Source of the DNA: an uncultured Prevotella sp.
Lineage (GTDB): Bacteria; Bacteroidota; Bacteroidia; Bacteroidales; Bacteroidaceae
NCBI GenBank assembly: GCA_947165435.1
Contig: CAMVAI010000015.1
Coordinates: 1 to 48,996, forward strand
DNA: 48,996 nt
Direction of reading: 5' to 3'
Within the stretch, counting starts at the first letter, position 1. Every line of letters begins with the position of its first letter. The notes beneath the pieces were generated by a model. It had not been told where the DNA came from and ran no database searches. It was given only the letters and a program-made list of their open reading frames with translations. Position numbers and translations under genes: made by a program. Of this stretch, positions 34,998 to 44,401 are shown one piece after another.

Positions 34998-36161
34998 GTG
35001 ATTGAATTGCAAAGACATATAGAAGTGCTCCTTTTGGAGAACAAATGTGTGATAGTGCCTGATTTCGGGGGATTTATCGCACACGAGATGCCTGCACGCT
35101 ATGACGAGGAAGACCGTTTGTTCTTGCCGCCACTCCTGACGCTGGGCTTCAATCCGCAGCTGAAGATGAACGACTCGCTGCTGGCACAGTCATACGCCGA
35201 AGCGCTCGACATCAGCCTGCCGGAAGCCATGCGGCATATAGAGGAGGAAGTGGAAGAGCTGAAAGCCTTGTTAAACGAGCAAGGAGAATACGAACTGGAC
35301 AATCTGGGCACGCTGACCGTGAACCACGAGGGCAACTACGAGTTCCAGCCCTGCGAGGCTGGTATTCTGGCACCAGAGCTGTACGGCCTGTCCAGCTTCC
35401 CGTTTGCTTATCGCAAAGACCATGCTGCACCACAGGCAGACAAGCAGAAGCCGGTCGTAGAAGCACCTGCCCTCACGAGTGTTCAAGCCGGCGAAGAGCA
35501 GTCTGACGACGCAGCAGCGCAACAGGAGCCCAGTCTGCTCGACTTCGTGGAGACTGACGACGACAGCCACGCCATTGAAGTCAAGATGTCGTGGGTGCGC
35601 AATGCTGTTGCTATCGCTGCTGCCGTAGTGGCTTTCTTCCTGCTGTCCACCCCGATAGCCAATAGCGACTGGGGCAGCAAGACGATGAGCCAGCTGCAGA
35701 ACGGCGTGCTGTTCCGGCTTATTCCGCAAGACACCAACTATACGCCCTCGGAACCCGTTGTTGCCGAGCTGCGCGAAGTGAAAAAGGGTGCTGAAGTAAA
35801 AAAGGATGCTGAAGCCAAGCAGGCTATTGAGCAGAAACAAGTTGCCGACCCGCAACAGACCGCAGAACAGAAACAGGCCACAGCGTCCAAGCAGGCTGAA
35901 GAACAGAAGCAGGCCGCTACAGGCATCACCTATTGCATCGTGCTGGCCAGCCAAGTGAAGCTGAGCAATGCCGAAGCATACGTGGAAAGCCTGCACCGCC
36001 AGGGATATAAAAAGGCTTCGGTATGGGTACACAACCAAGTGGTGCGCGTCATCTTCGGCGAATATCAAAGCAAGGAGGAAGCCTACAAGCAGTTGAACCA
36101 GCTGTACAGCGACCCTGACTTTTCAGAAGCCTGGGTTTACACCAAGAAAGCAGAAGCATAA
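34998..36161 (+). CDS. HU-CCDC81-like and SPOR domain membrane protein (GTG start)
   Basis: 387 residues. The N-terminal 140 residues match the Bacteroidetes HU-CCDC81 pair: IELQRHIEVLLLENKCVIVP at the start, FGGFIAHEMPARYDEEDRLF, and GEYELDNLGTLTVNHEGNYE. A transmembrane helix lies near 202-222 (VAIAAAVVAFFLLSTP), followed by a Lys/Gln/Glu/Ala-rich linker and a C-terminal SPOR domain (about 310-385) that binds denuded septal peptidoglycan. It probably links a cytoplasmic HU-like module to the division site. GTG at 34998 is chosen because the promoter box lies just upstream and the conserved domain starts there. The FHA gene follows after 15 bases. Confidence 0.85.
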   Translation: MIELQRHIEVLLLENKCVIVPDFGGFIAHEMPARYDEEDRLFLPPLLTLGFNPQLKMNDSLLAQSYAEALDISLPEAMRHIEEEVEELKALLNEQGEYELDNLGTLTVNHEGNYEFQPCEAGILAPELYGLSSFPFAYRKDHAAPQADKQKPVVEAPALTSVQAGEEQSDDAAAQQEPSLLDFVETDDDSHAIEVKMSWVRNAVAIAAAVVAFFLLSTPIANSDWGSKTMSQLQNGVLFRLIPQDTNYTPSEPVVAELREVKKGAEVKKDAEAKQAIEQKQVADPQQTAEQKQATASKQAEEQKQAATGITYCIVLASQVKLSNAEAYVESLHRQGYKKASVWVHNQVVRVIFGEYQSKEEAYKQLNQLYSDPDFSEAWVYTKKAEA

Positions 36162-36176
36162 AAGTAAAGGAGGAGC

Positions 36177-36728
36177 ATGAAACGCGTAAGATGCCCCAAA
36201 TGTGACCATTACATCATCTTCGACGAGACCCGCTACGAGGCGGGTCAGTCGTTGGTGTTCAAGTGCGACGAGTGTGGCAAGGAGTTCAGCATCCGTATGG
36301 GTGTTTCGAAGCTGCGCAACACGCAGAAGGATGAGAACGCCTCGCTGAACCAAGACAGCGGGCAGCGGACGGTAGAGGAAGCTCCGTGCGGCAGCATTGT
36401 GGTGATAGAGAACGTGTTCCACTACAAGCAGGTCATCCCCCTGCACATGGGCGACAACGTTATAGGCCGGTACCAGAAAGGCAACCCTGCCAACTGCACC
36501 TTCGAGACCGTTGACCCCAGCGTAGATTTGAACCACTGCACCATTACCGTGAGCCGCGACAAGAAGGGGACTTTGCGCTACACACTTGCCGACAATAACA
36601 GCAATACCGGCACCTTTGTAGGCGATGTAGAGCTACAACCCCGCGAACGCCGTATCATCGACGACGGCACGCTGTTCACTTTAGGTGCCACCAGCATCAT
36701 CCTACGCCGAGCCGATAGCCAGGAATAA
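36177..36728 (+). CDS. Zinc-ribbon plus FHA-domain protein
   Basis: 183-residue cytoplasmic protein. The N-terminus is an MJ0042-like zinc ribbon with CPKC (6-9) and CDEC (about 31-34). The C-terminal 100 residues form an FHA domain: NVIGRYQKGNPANCTF, DLNHCTITVSRDKKGTLRYT, DNNSNTGTFVGDVEL. FHA domains bind phosphothreonine, so this may read Ser/Thr phosphorylation, but the only kinase-like gene in the window is a predicted pseudokinase. It follows the SPOR gene by 15 bases, and its 3' end overlaps the convergent EamA gene by 27 bases. Confidence 0.88.
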   Translation: MKRVRCPKCDHYIIFDETRYEAGQSLVFKCDECGKEFSIRMGVSKLRNTQKDENASLNQDSGQRTVEEAPCGSIVVIENVFHYKQVIPLHMGDNVIGRYQKGNPANCTFETVDPSVDLNHCTITVSRDKKGTLRYTLADNNSNTGTFVGDVELQPRERRIIDDGTLFTLGATSIILRRADSQE

Positions 36729-37619
36729 CATTCCCAACAGCACTAAAGCCAAATCGATAGCCTTTGCCTTGAGGTTGCTTTCGTGGAAGAAGGCAGCCCC
36801 GAAGAGGAAGCTGACCACCACGCTGCCCCGCCGCACCATCGACACAATGGAAATCATAGCATCGGGCAACGACAGCGAATAGAAATACATGAAGTCGGCT
36901 GTAGATAGGAACAGGCTCACGCCGATGATGGACCAGTGCCAGTGGAACGGTGTCGTCTCGTGGTGTTTGGGCCACCACAGCAAGAGCAGCATAGCCAGCA
37001 TCATGAAGCACTGGTAGATGTTATACCACGACTGCACCATCATGCGGTCCAAGCCAACGCCGCCACTCTCTACCGGAGCCATCAGATATTTGTCGTACAG
37101 CCCGCTGACGGCTCCTAAGGCTGCCGAACCGACTATCATCCATATCCAGTGGTCGCGCCTGAAGTCGATGCCTTCCTTCTTTCCGCTATGACTCAGCATC
37201 AGGAACGACACCACAGCGAGCAATACGCCCACCCACTGCCAAAGATTCAATCGCTCGCCGAACACCAGCAAGGCACCTATCAGTACCATCACCGGACGTG
37301 TGGCGTTGATAGGTCCCACGATGGTCAGCGGTAGATGCTTCATACCGAAATAGCCCAATATCCAGCTGCTCAACACGATGAGTGCCTTCAGCAGTATGTA
37401 GCGATGAGCCTCCCAACCTCCGGAGCCCACTTGGAATATCGTGCCGTGCAGACTGTCACCGGTAGCACTCAGCACGATGAATGGCAGGAATATCAACGAC
37501 GAGAACAGCGTATTCAGGAAGAGCACAGGAATCACGGCATTCGAGCGCAACGCCTCCTTCTTGAACGAATCATAGCAGCCCAACAATGCTGCCGAAAGAA
37601 ATGCTAATACTAACCACAT
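36702..37619 (-). CDS. EamA/DMT-family transporter
   Basis: 305-residue inner-membrane protein with about ten helices in two EamA repeats, beginning LVLAFLSAALLGCYDSFKKE, with the repeat junction near NLWQWVGVLLAVVSFLMLSH. The family exports or takes up small metabolites; the substrate cannot be told. The last 27 bases overlap the 3' end of the FHA gene on the other strand, so the two transcripts are complementary there. It is the last gene of a minus-strand group, 52 bases after truA. Confidence 0.9.
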   Translation of the reverse strand: MWLVLAFLSAALLGCYDSFKKEALRSNAVIPVLFLNTLFSSLIFLPFIVLSATGDSLHGTIFQVGSGGWEAHRYILLKALIVLSSWILGYFGMKHLPLTIVGPINATRPVMVLIGALLVFGERLNLWQWVGVLLAVVSFLMLSHSGKKEGIDFRRDHWIWMIVGSAALGAVSGLYDKYLMAPVESGGVGLDRMMVQSWYNIYQCFMMLAMLLLLWWPKHHETTPFHWHWSIIGVSLFLSTADFMYFYSLSLPDAMISIVSMVRRGSVVVSFLFGAAFFHESNLKAKAIDLALVLLGMLFLAIGSA

Positions 37620-37671
37620 GACTCTTTTTCCCTATCTTGTCTTAATTCATATTTTACATTTTCTATCTTGT

Positions 37672-38412
37672 CTATTCATACGCTACGTTTTCCAGAAAGA
37701 GGGCCTTAGCAGGCATCGACTCCCCGGCCTGCGTACGCTGCTTGCCTTCTATCACCTTGCGGAAATCGTCTAACGACATACGACCCCGCCCCACCTCAAT
37801 GAGCGTACCCACTACCGCTCGTACCATGTTTCGCAAGAACCGATTGGCCGAAATCTCAAAATACCAGGCTGTTAAGGAAGTCTGATGCCACTGGGCATGC
37901 GTCACGTGGCAGAGGGTGGTCTTCACATCACTGCCAGCCTTGCAAAACGCGCCAAAATCGTCGTACTCCGTCAATATGCGTCCTGCTTCATTCATCATAT
38001 CATAGTCCAGCTGATAGTGCAGCTCCAGCGAGTAGTGGCGCACAAAGGGGTCTTTCTGCGTGTGTACATAATAGCGGTAGGTACGCTTCGTTGCCGAAAA
38101 ACGGGCATGCAGCCCGTTGCTTACGGGAACGACGGACTGCACGGCAATATCCTGATGCAGCAGTCCGTTGAGCTTATGCACCAGCAGAGACGGCTCGAAC
38201 AGCACATCCGTGTCGAAGTGGGCCGCCATCCGTCGGGCATGTACCCCCGTGTCTGTCCTGCCCGCCCCCACCACATTTACGGCTTTGCGCAGCAACAACG
38301 ACAGGCAGCGTTCCAGTTCGCTCTGCACCGTGATGCCATTGGGCTGTATCTGCCACCCGTGGTATTGCCCACCGTCGTAGCTGAACCAGATGAAATATCG
38401 CGTTGTTTCCAT
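37672..38412 (-). CDS. truA: tRNA pseudouridine(38-40) synthase TruA
   Basis: 246-residue enzyme converting U38-U40 of the tRNA anticodon arm to pseudouridine. The catalytic Asp54 lies in GAGRTDTGVHARRMAAHF. Other family segments are FIWFSYDGGQYHGWQIQP, FSATKRTYRYYV and SANRFLRNMVRAVVGTLIEV. Length and start are standard. It lies 10 bases after tilS, so it should be co-transcribed and translated with the tRNA lysidine synthetase. Confidence 0.97.
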   Translation of the reverse strand: METTRYFIWFSYDGGQYHGWQIQPNGITVQSELERCLSLLLRKAVNVVGAGRTDTGVHARRMAAHFDTDVLFEPSLLVHKLNGLLHQDIAVQSVVPVSNGLHARFSATKRTYRYYVHTQKDPFVRHYSLELHYQLDYDMMNEAGRILTEYDDFGAFCKAGSDVKTTLCHVTHAQWHQTSLTAWYFEISANRFLRNMVRAVVGTLIEVGRGRMSLDDFRKVIEGKQRTQAGESMPAKALFLENVAYE

Positions 38413-38422
38413 TTTCTTCGTG

Positions 38423-39730
38423 CTATTTTGTTTGCATTGTATTCGTTTTGAGCACTTTCAGTGTAAGAACCCGACTGGTACTGCCATCTACGCGGAACCT
38501 GTCGTCAGTCCTTACCCCCACCAGCCAGACTACACGCTCCCGGCTGTCGAGCACTACCAGTTGTCGCCGCTTTTCAAAAACGGTCATCTTCAGGTCGGTC
38601 ATCATGTCGCTCAACAGCCTGCCGCCCTTCATGCCAAACGGTATCATCTTGTCGCCCTCACACACCCTGCGTACCGTCAGCGGGAAAGCCACTTTCCCAG
38701 CATCTACTGTAGCACAAAGAGAATGCTTCGACACCCATGCAGCTTCTTCGCCTACCACCAGCTTAGTCTCATTGTCAACGACATAAGTTCCGGTTTCGGG
38801 AATACGTAGCGGTTTCATCGGTTTCAACGAGGGTTCCAACAGCAGACGCTCCCTATCTACCAGCACGTCGTAGCCTTGCTGCGATGAGAACACGCTGCCC
38901 GTCGCTGCCGCCAGCATCTGCCGCACCTGCGTGCCGTTGAAACCGTAGTTTTTTAACCATTCATATACAACATATTCACTTGAGCCATTCTTATACAGCT
39001 TGCTGATTTCTAATGATTTATTCTCTTTTATTCCGTCACACACAGCATCCAGGACCCTTTGTGCCTCCAGCAGGTTGTCTGCCGTCTGCTGTATATGCTC
39101 TACCGCAGCACTATTCACCGTTTTCAGCAGCGGGATGACGTTCAAACGTATCTTGTTACGCAACACCTCGTCCTCCAGATTGGTGCTGTCGGTGACGTAT
39201 GCCTGCCCTATCTCATCCAGGTAAGCCTCGATGTCATCACGCGACACACACAGCAAGGGGCGCACAATATAGCCGTTTCTCGGGCGGATGCCACACAAGC
39301 CTCGCAGCCCTGTGCCCCTGACCAGATTCAGCAACACGGTTTCTACGGAGTCGTCGCGATGGTGTGCCACACAGACGGCATCGGCTCCGATGTCCTGCCG
39401 CAGCTGTTCGAACCATCGGTAGCGCAGTTCGCGGGCCGCCATCTCCACACTCACCTGATGCGCCTGGGCATACGTCAGCGTGTCAAAATGGGCTCGATGC
39501 AGCTCGACCCCCATTTGCTGGCACAAATCGATGCAAAACCGTTCATCCCGCTCGGATTCATCGCCTCGCAGATGGAAGTTCACATGCGCTGCATGTACAG
39601 AATAGCCCATTCCAACGAGTAGTCTCAGCAGGGCAACGCTGTCAGCACCTCCACTTAAGGCAATAACATACAGTCCGTTGGTTTCTAATAGTTTATGCTT
39701 CTTTATGAACGCACTAACCTTACTCCACAT
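38423..39730 (-). CDS. tilS: tRNA(Ile)-lysidine synthetase TilS
   Basis: 435-residue ATP-dependent enzyme that converts C34 of tRNA-Ile (CAU) to lysidine, essential for reading AUA. PP-loop YVIALSGGADSVALLRLLVG (SGGADS at 26-31), VAHHRDDSVETVLLNLVRGT, and the C-terminal TilS domain with FPLTVRRVCEGDKMIPFGMK. ATG at 39730 (MWSKVSAFIKKHKLL) is the usual start; the longer in-frame extension overlaps the upstream gene and is not conserved-looking. Its start overlaps the end of the RlmI-like gene by 11 bases, suggesting translational coupling. Confidence 0.96.
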   Translation of the reverse strand: MWSKVSAFIKKHKLLETNGLYVIALSGGADSVALLRLLVGMGYSVHAAHVNFHLRGDESERDERFCIDLCQQMGVELHRAHFDTLTYAQAHQVSVEMAARELRYRWFEQLRQDIGADAVCVAHHRDDSVETVLLNLVRGTGLRGLCGIRPRNGYIVRPLLCVSRDDIEAYLDEIGQAYVTDSTNLEDEVLRNKIRLNVIPLLKTVNSAAVEHIQQTADNLLEAQRVLDAVCDGIKENKSLEISKLYKNGSSEYVVYEWLKNYGFNGTQVRQMLAAATGSVFSSQQGYDVLVDRERLLLEPSLKPMKPLRIPETGTYVVDNETKLVVGEEAAWVSKHSLCATVDAGKVAFPLTVRRVCEGDKMIPFGMKGGRLLSDMMTDLKMTVFEKRRQLVVLDSRERVVWLVGVRTDDRFRVDGSTSRVLTLKVLKTNTMQTK

Positions 39731-40904
39731 AGAGCACGAGTCCTTTAAGGTATTCTCCTTCCGGATGATAGATGTTGATGGGATGGTCTGACGGCTGGTG
39801 CAGCTGCTGTAGAATGCGCACCTTGCGCCGCGCCAAAGCGGCAGCGGTGAAGACTGCATTGCGGAAATGGTCTTTGGTGACCACCTGCGAACACGAGAAT
39901 GTGAACAAGATGCCACCAGCCTCTATCCGCTCGAAAGCCTTCTGGTTCAAACGGGTGTAGCCCTTCAGCGCGTTATGCAGTGCCCCACGATGCTTGGCGA
40001 ATGCCGGCGGGTCGAGGATAATCAAATCGTAGGACTTATCATGAGCTATTCCGTCCAAGAATTTAAAGGCATCTTCGCAGAATGCCTCGTGGCGCGAATC
40101 CCCTGGGAAATTAAGCTCCACATTCTGACGGGTCAGTTCAATGGCCTTCCCGCTGCTATCCACGCTATGCACTATTTCCGCACCGCCGCGCATCGCATAA
40201 AACGAGAACCCTCCCGTGTAGCAGAACATGTTCAGCACCCTGCGCCCTTTGGCATAACGCTCAAGCAACTGGCGGTTCTCACGCTGATCTACAAAGAAGC
40301 CCGTCTTCTGGCCCTTCAGCCAGTCAACACGAAACCGCAGTCCGTTCTCCATCGCCACATTGTTGCTGCTGCCCCCCAGGAGGAACCCGTTCATGTCGTC
40401 GTCCGTCATAAAGGGCAGCGTTGTCTCGCTCTTGTAGTAGATATTCCGGATGCGCCCGTCCATCATCTCTGCCAGCGTGTCGGCTATCATCTTCCGGCTC
40501 AGGTGCATGCCGATGCTATGCGCTTGCATGACGGCAGTATCGCCATAGACATCGATGATAAGCCCGGGCAGATGGTCACCCTCGCCGTGTACCAAGCGGT
40601 AGGTATTGTTCTGCGGATGGTCCACCAAAGCCAGTGTGCGGCGCACTTGCAGTGCCGAGCTGAGCCGCGAGGCATAGAACGCCCTGTCGATGGCTACCTC
40701 GCTGAAAGTGAGCACACGCACGGCAATAGACCCCTGCTGATAGTGGCCCATAGCGATGAAATCGCCTGAAAAGTCAACCACTCGCACCACTTCACCCTCT
40801 GCGGTTCCTTCTTCTACCGAGAGGATGGCTCCCGAGAACACCCACGGATGGAAACGGCGCAAACTTTCGTTCTTACCCTTGCGGAGTCTTACTTCCTTGT
40901 ACAT
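39720..40904 (-). CDS. RlmI-like class I SAM-dependent rRNA methyltransferase
   Basis: 394-residue enzyme with an N-terminal PUA domain (VRLRKGKNESLRRFHPWVFS), a connector, and a Rossmann methyltransferase: VLNMFCYTGGFSFYAMRGGA, LIILDPPAFAKHRGALHN, and motif VI LFTFSCSQVV with the likely catalytic Cys. This matches the RlmI/RlmK-like family that makes m5C in 23S rRNA (E. coli C1962). It overlaps the upstream exonuclease gene by 32 bases and tilS by 11 bases, so the group is tightly coupled. Confidence 0.92.
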   Translation of the reverse strand: MYKEVRLRKGKNESLRRFHPWVFSGAILSVEEGTAEGEVVRVVDFSGDFIAMGHYQQGSIAVRVLTFSEVAIDRAFYASRLSSALQVRRTLALVDHPQNNTYRLVHGEGDHLPGLIIDVYGDTAVMQAHSIGMHLSRKMIADTLAEMMDGRIRNIYYKSETTLPFMTDDDMNGFLLGGSSNNVAMENGLRFRVDWLKGQKTGFFVDQRENRQLLERYAKGRRVLNMFCYTGGFSFYAMRGGAEIVHSVDSSGKAIELTRQNVELNFPGDSRHEAFCEDAFKFLDGIAHDKSYDLIILDPPAFAKHRGALHNALKGYTRLNQKAFERIEAGGILFTFSCSQVVTKDHFRNAVFTAAALARRKVRILQQLHQPSDHPINIYHPEGEYLKGLVLYVE

Positions 40905-41523
40905 CTTCTGTTATCGTTATCAGTTCGTAGTCTTTCTCTCTTTGCAGCCTCTGCAATTCTTCATAGAGCATGATGCACGACCAGGCATCCGTTGCGGCAT
41001 ACATCTTCTGCTTGTCGTTCAGCACGTCAGCCTCCCAGTTGGTGAGCCTCTCGCGCTTGGATATTCTCTGTCCGAAGAAGTTGGCATACAACTTCTGCAG
41101 GCTCATATCCTCTACGCCAACCTCGCGAACGTGGTCTTGCAGGTCGATGAAATCGCCGGTTTTGAAGTCGCCCAGACGGTGCAGCATGCACAAATCGTCG
41201 CGCCAGGACAGCCCCACCTTAAGCACGCTCTTGTCTTCCAACAGTCGGCGTACGGCAGGCGACATGCCCAGCGTGTTCAGGCGGAAGAGGAAACACACCT
41301 CGTGCGAAGCGACCTGCAAGAGTGCCACCTTGTTTAAATGTCCCTTCGTAAACGAGGGGCGCGTCTCGGTATCCACACCGAGAATAGGCTGAGACAGCAG
41401 GTAGTTGACAGCTTTTTCTGCCTCGTAATCGTTCAATACGACAACAATACGCCCCCCGAAGGTTGCCCTGGGCAGCGCAGCTATCAAGCTCTTGTCGTAT
41501 TTGTTATAAATGGTCTTCTTCAT
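40873..41523 (-). CDS. DEDDy 3'-5' exonuclease domain protein (RNase D/WRN-like)
   Basis: 216-residue exonuclease: Exo I LGVDTETRPSF (Asp and Glu ligands), Exo II VGLSWRDDLCMLHRL, Exo III KMYAATDAWSCIMLYEEL with Tyr-x3-Asp. There is only the nuclease domain, with no HRDC or polymerase part, as in many Bacteroidetes homologues. Substrate could be structured RNA or DNA; the surrounding tRNA and rRNA modification genes make RNA the better guess. ATG at 41523 (MKKTIYNKYDKS) lies 8 bases after a promoter box; an upstream in-frame Met lies beyond that box and is rejected. Confidence 0.9.
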   Translation of the reverse strand: MKKTIYNKYDKSLIAALPRATFGGRIVVVLNDYEAEKAVNYLLSQPILGVDTETRPSFTKGHLNKVALLQVASHEVCFLFRLNTLGMSPAVRRLLEDKSVLKVGLSWRDDLCMLHRLGDFKTGDFIDLQDHVREVGVEDMSLQKLYANFFGQRISKRERLTNWEADVLNDKQKMYAATDAWSCIMLYEELQRLQREKDYELITITEDVQGSKTPQG

Positions 41524-41531
41524 TTGGCCTG

Positions 41532-41539
41532 CAAAGTTA
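41532..41539 (-). promoter_or_regulatory. -7 box TAACTTTG of the exonuclease-rlmI-tilS-truA-EamA operon
   Basis: The complement of CAAAGTTA, 8 bases before the exonuclease ATG, so at most a one- or two-base leader. It is the only box seen for five close genes. Confidence 0.7.
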
Positions 41540-41702
41540 CGAATAAGTGAGCGAAAATGCAAATTTATTTTCACTTTTCCGCAACACGGCGGCACATCTT
41601 TCACCCGTCTTCACCCATGTATCGCCACCCCTGTGAAACAGCATTTCATCAGACATTTAAAAAAAATTACCCGTTTTGTGATGAAATCTAACTTTTTCTT
41701 CG

Positions 41703-41710
41703 TACTTTTG
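41703..41710 (+). promoter_or_regulatory. -7 box TACTTTTG of ftsK
   Basis: TACTTTTG followed by CAACC, about 50 bases before the ftsK ATG. Upstream TTTT-rich sequence near 41680-41692 could serve as the -33 region. Confidence 0.65.
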
Positions 41711-41759
41711 CAACCATTATGCGAATTTTGATATAGACAACTAACAAACACAAACCGAT

Positions 41760-44270
41760 ATGGCGAGAAAGAAAACCAACAAGGCTCCGCAACCCAAGAC
41801 AGCATCGTCGCTCACGGAAGCCTTAGACATTGACAAGATATTCCACAACGAGCGCGTGAACTTCGTCGTCGGGTTCTGCCTGCTCTTCTTAGCGGCCTAC
41901 CTAGTGTGGGCCTTCGTGTCTTACTTCAGCACAGGAGCCGCCGACCAGAGTCTGATAGAGTCGCCCCGCGACGGTGAGCTGCTCAATCAGGACCACGAGT
42001 TCCAGAACGCCTGCGGCAGCATCGGGGCCTATGCCTCCTGGTTCTTCATCAAGCGGTGCTTCGGCTTTGCGTCGTTCCTCATCCCCGTGTTCGTGCTTTT
42101 GCTGTCGGTCAACCTGATGCGTGCCTATCGGGTGAATCTGCTGAAATGGTTTATGTGCTTAGGCATCATCATGGTATGGACTTCGGTCACGATGGCCAAA
42201 TTCCTGTCGCCATTCTTCGACGAAGCCTTCTTCAATCCCGGCGGCGACCACGGGCTGGCCATCAGCCAGTATGTCGAGGGATTCCTCGGCTCGCCCGGTC
42301 TGTCGGCAGTATTGGCATTGACGGCTATTGCCTTCCTTACCTATCTCAGCATGGAGACCGTCATACTGACCCGCAAGCTGTTCAATCCCCTGCACTACCT
42401 GAAGAAGATTCCTATGGAAATCAACATCGGCAAGGGTGACGGTGAACAGACTGGCGAACAGACCGACGAGCAGACCACCGACGGCATCAAGACGCTGGAA
42501 GATCCCACCGTGTTTGACGACCCGCAGACGGAAGAGATAGAATTCACGATGGACGGTGCCCCTGGTGACGGCAATGCCACCCAGGCTGTCACCTTTACGG
42601 ACGACACCCTCTCCGACGGCGACACTGCCGAAAAAAGCCGCGACGACCTTCAGGACGAAAGTGAGGACGTGACGATGACCGTTGACTCTGGCGAGAAGGA
42701 AGAAGAGGCCGAAGGTGAGGACGTGGTGGGCAGCTATGGCGACATCAGCACCCCCTACGACCCGAAGCGCGACCTGGAGAACTACCACTACCCCACACTG
42801 GACCTGCTGAAGAAATATGAGACCGACGGCAAGCCCTTCATCGACATGACTGAACAGACCGCCAACAAGAACCGCATCGTGGATGTGTTGCGCAACTTCG
42901 GCGTCGAGATTTCGAGCATCAAGGCTACGGTAGGCCCTACCATCACGCTCTACGAAATCACCCCTGCCGCCGGTGTGCGCATTGCCAAGATCAGGAATCT
43001 GGAAGACGACATCGCGCTGAGTCTGGCAGCCCTCGGCATCCGTATCATCGCCCCTATTCCCGGAAAGGGCACCATCGGTATTGAGGTTCCTAACGCCAAA
43101 CCCGCCGTAGTGTCGATGGAATCGATACTTAACAGCAAGAAATTCCAGGAGACCACGATGGACCTGCCCTGCGCTGTAGGCAAGACCATCACTAACGAGG
43201 TGTTCATGTTCGACCTGGCCAAAGCGCCCCACCTGCTCGTGGCCGGTGCTACCGGTCAGGGTAAGTCGGTAGGTCTAAACGCCATCATCACCTCCTTATT
43301 ATATAAGAAGCATCCTGCCGAGCTGAAAATCGTGCTCGTTGACCCGAAGAAGGTAGAATTCAGCGTCTATAGCAGCATCGAGAAGCACTTCCTGGCCAAG
43401 GTGCCCGACGACGATGCCGACCCCATCATCACTGACGTGACGAAGGTGGTGCGCACGCTCAACTCGCTTTGCAAGGAAATGGACACGCGCTACGACCTGC
43501 TGAAGATGGCACAGGCCCGCAACCTGAAGGAATATAACAAGAAATTCATAGACCGCCAGCTCAACCCCGAACATGGCCACCGCTTCATGCCCTACATCGT
43601 GGTGGTCATCGACGAGTTCGGCGACCTCATCATGACTGCCGGCAAAGAGGTGGAGCTGCCCATAGCCCGTATCGCCCAGCTGGCACGTGCCGTAGGCATC
43701 CACATGATTATTGCCACGCAGCGCCCCACAACCAACATCATCACCGGTACCATCAAGGCCAACTTCCCCAGCCGTATCGCCTTCCGTGTGGGAGCCAAGA
43801 TCGACTCGCGCACCATCCTGGACCGCCCCGGTGCCCAGCAGCTGATAGGTCGCGGCGACATGCTCTATCTGAACGGAGGCGAACCGGTGCGCGTGCAGTG
43901 TGCCTTTGTTGATACGCCGGAGGTAGAGCGCATCAACCAGTACATCTCGCAGCAGCAAGGCTATCCAAGTGCCTTCGAGCTGCCCGAGCCCGACACCGAC
44001 GACGGCGGCGAGGGCGAGAGCCGCGATGTCGATATGCAGCATCTGGACCCGATGTTCGAAGATGCCGCCCGACTGATAGTCCGCGAGCAGAGCGGCTCTA
44101 CGAGCCTCATCCAGCGTAAGTTCGCCATCGGCTACAACCGTGCAGGACGCCTGATGGACCAGCTGGAGAAGGCCGGCATCGTGGGTGCAGCCCACGGCTC
44201 GAAGCCCCGCGAAGTGCTCATCATGGACGAAATGAGCCTTGAGAACCTTCTGGCACAATGGAGAGGATAA
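41760..44270 (+). CDS. ftsK: FtsK/SpoIIIE DNA translocase
   Basis: 836-residue septal DNA pump that clears chromosome termini and activates dimer resolution. The N-terminal 210 residues carry about four membrane helices (NFVVGFCLLFLAAYLVWAFV and later). A Glu/Asp/Thr-rich acidic linker of about 130 residues follows (DGEQTGEQTDEQTT). The motor has Walker A VAGATGQGKSVGLNA (Lys502), Walker B VVVIDEFGDLIM and the conserved ATQRPTTNIITGTIKANFPS. The gamma winged helix at the C-terminus (IQRKFAIGYNRAGRLMDQLE) would read KOPS-type sites. Length is typical for Bacteroidetes. LolA-like gene downstream. Confidence 0.97.
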   Translation: MARKKTNKAPQPKTASSLTEALDIDKIFHNERVNFVVGFCLLFLAAYLVWAFVSYFSTGAADQSLIESPRDGELLNQDHEFQNACGSIGAYASWFFIKRCFGFASFLIPVFVLLLSVNLMRAYRVNLLKWFMCLGIIMVWTSVTMAKFLSPFFDEAFFNPGGDHGLAISQYVEGFLGSPGLSAVLALTAIAFLTYLSMETVILTRKLFNPLHYLKKIPMEINIGKGDGEQTGEQTDEQTTDGIKTLEDPTVFDDPQTEEIEFTMDGAPGDGNATQAVTFTDDTLSDGDTAEKSRDDLQDESEDVTMTVDSGEKEEEAEGEDVVGSYGDISTPYDPKRDLENYHYPTLDLLKKYETDGKPFIDMTEQTANKNRIVDVLRNFGVEISSIKATVGPTITLYEITPAAGVRIAKIRNLEDDIALSLAALGIRIIAPIPGKGTIGIEVPNAKPAVVSMESILNSKKFQETTMDLPCAVGKTITNEVFMFDLAKAPHLLVAGATGQGKSVGLNAIITSLLYKKHPAELKIVLVDPKKVEFSVYSSIEKHFLAKVPDDDADPIITDVTKVVRTLNSLCKEMDTRYDLLKMAQARNLKEYNKKFIDRQLNPEHGHRFMPYIVVVIDEFGDLIMTAGKEVELPIARIAQLARAVGIHMIIATQRPTTNIITGTIKANFPSRIAFRVGAKIDSRTILDRPGAQQLIGRGDMLYLNGGEPVRVQCAFVDTPEVERINQYISQQQGYPSAFELPEPDTDDGGEGESRDVDMQHLDPMFEDAARLIVREQSGSTSLIQRKFAIGYNRAGRLMDQLEKAGIVGAAHGSKPREVLIMDEMSLENLLAQWRG

Positions 44271-44290
44271 GCAGCAAGCATCTGTTCATG

Positions 44291-44400
44291 AGTAACCAGC
44301 AATCAGCAACGAGTAACCAGCAATCAACAACGAATAACGAGTAACCAACAATCAGCAACGAGTAACCAGCAATCAGCAACGAGTAAGACAACGAATAAGC
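44291..44400. repeat. 21-bp (3 x 7) tandem repeat between ftsK and the LolA-like gene
   Basis: Unit AGTAACC-AGCAATC-AGCAACG begins at 44291, 44312, 44340 and 44361, with a lone heptad AATAACG at 44333-44339 and a decayed tail ending AATAAGC. It stops one base before the downstream ATG at 44402. At least 13 heptads are visible. Confidence 0.92.
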
Positions 44401-44401
44401 A

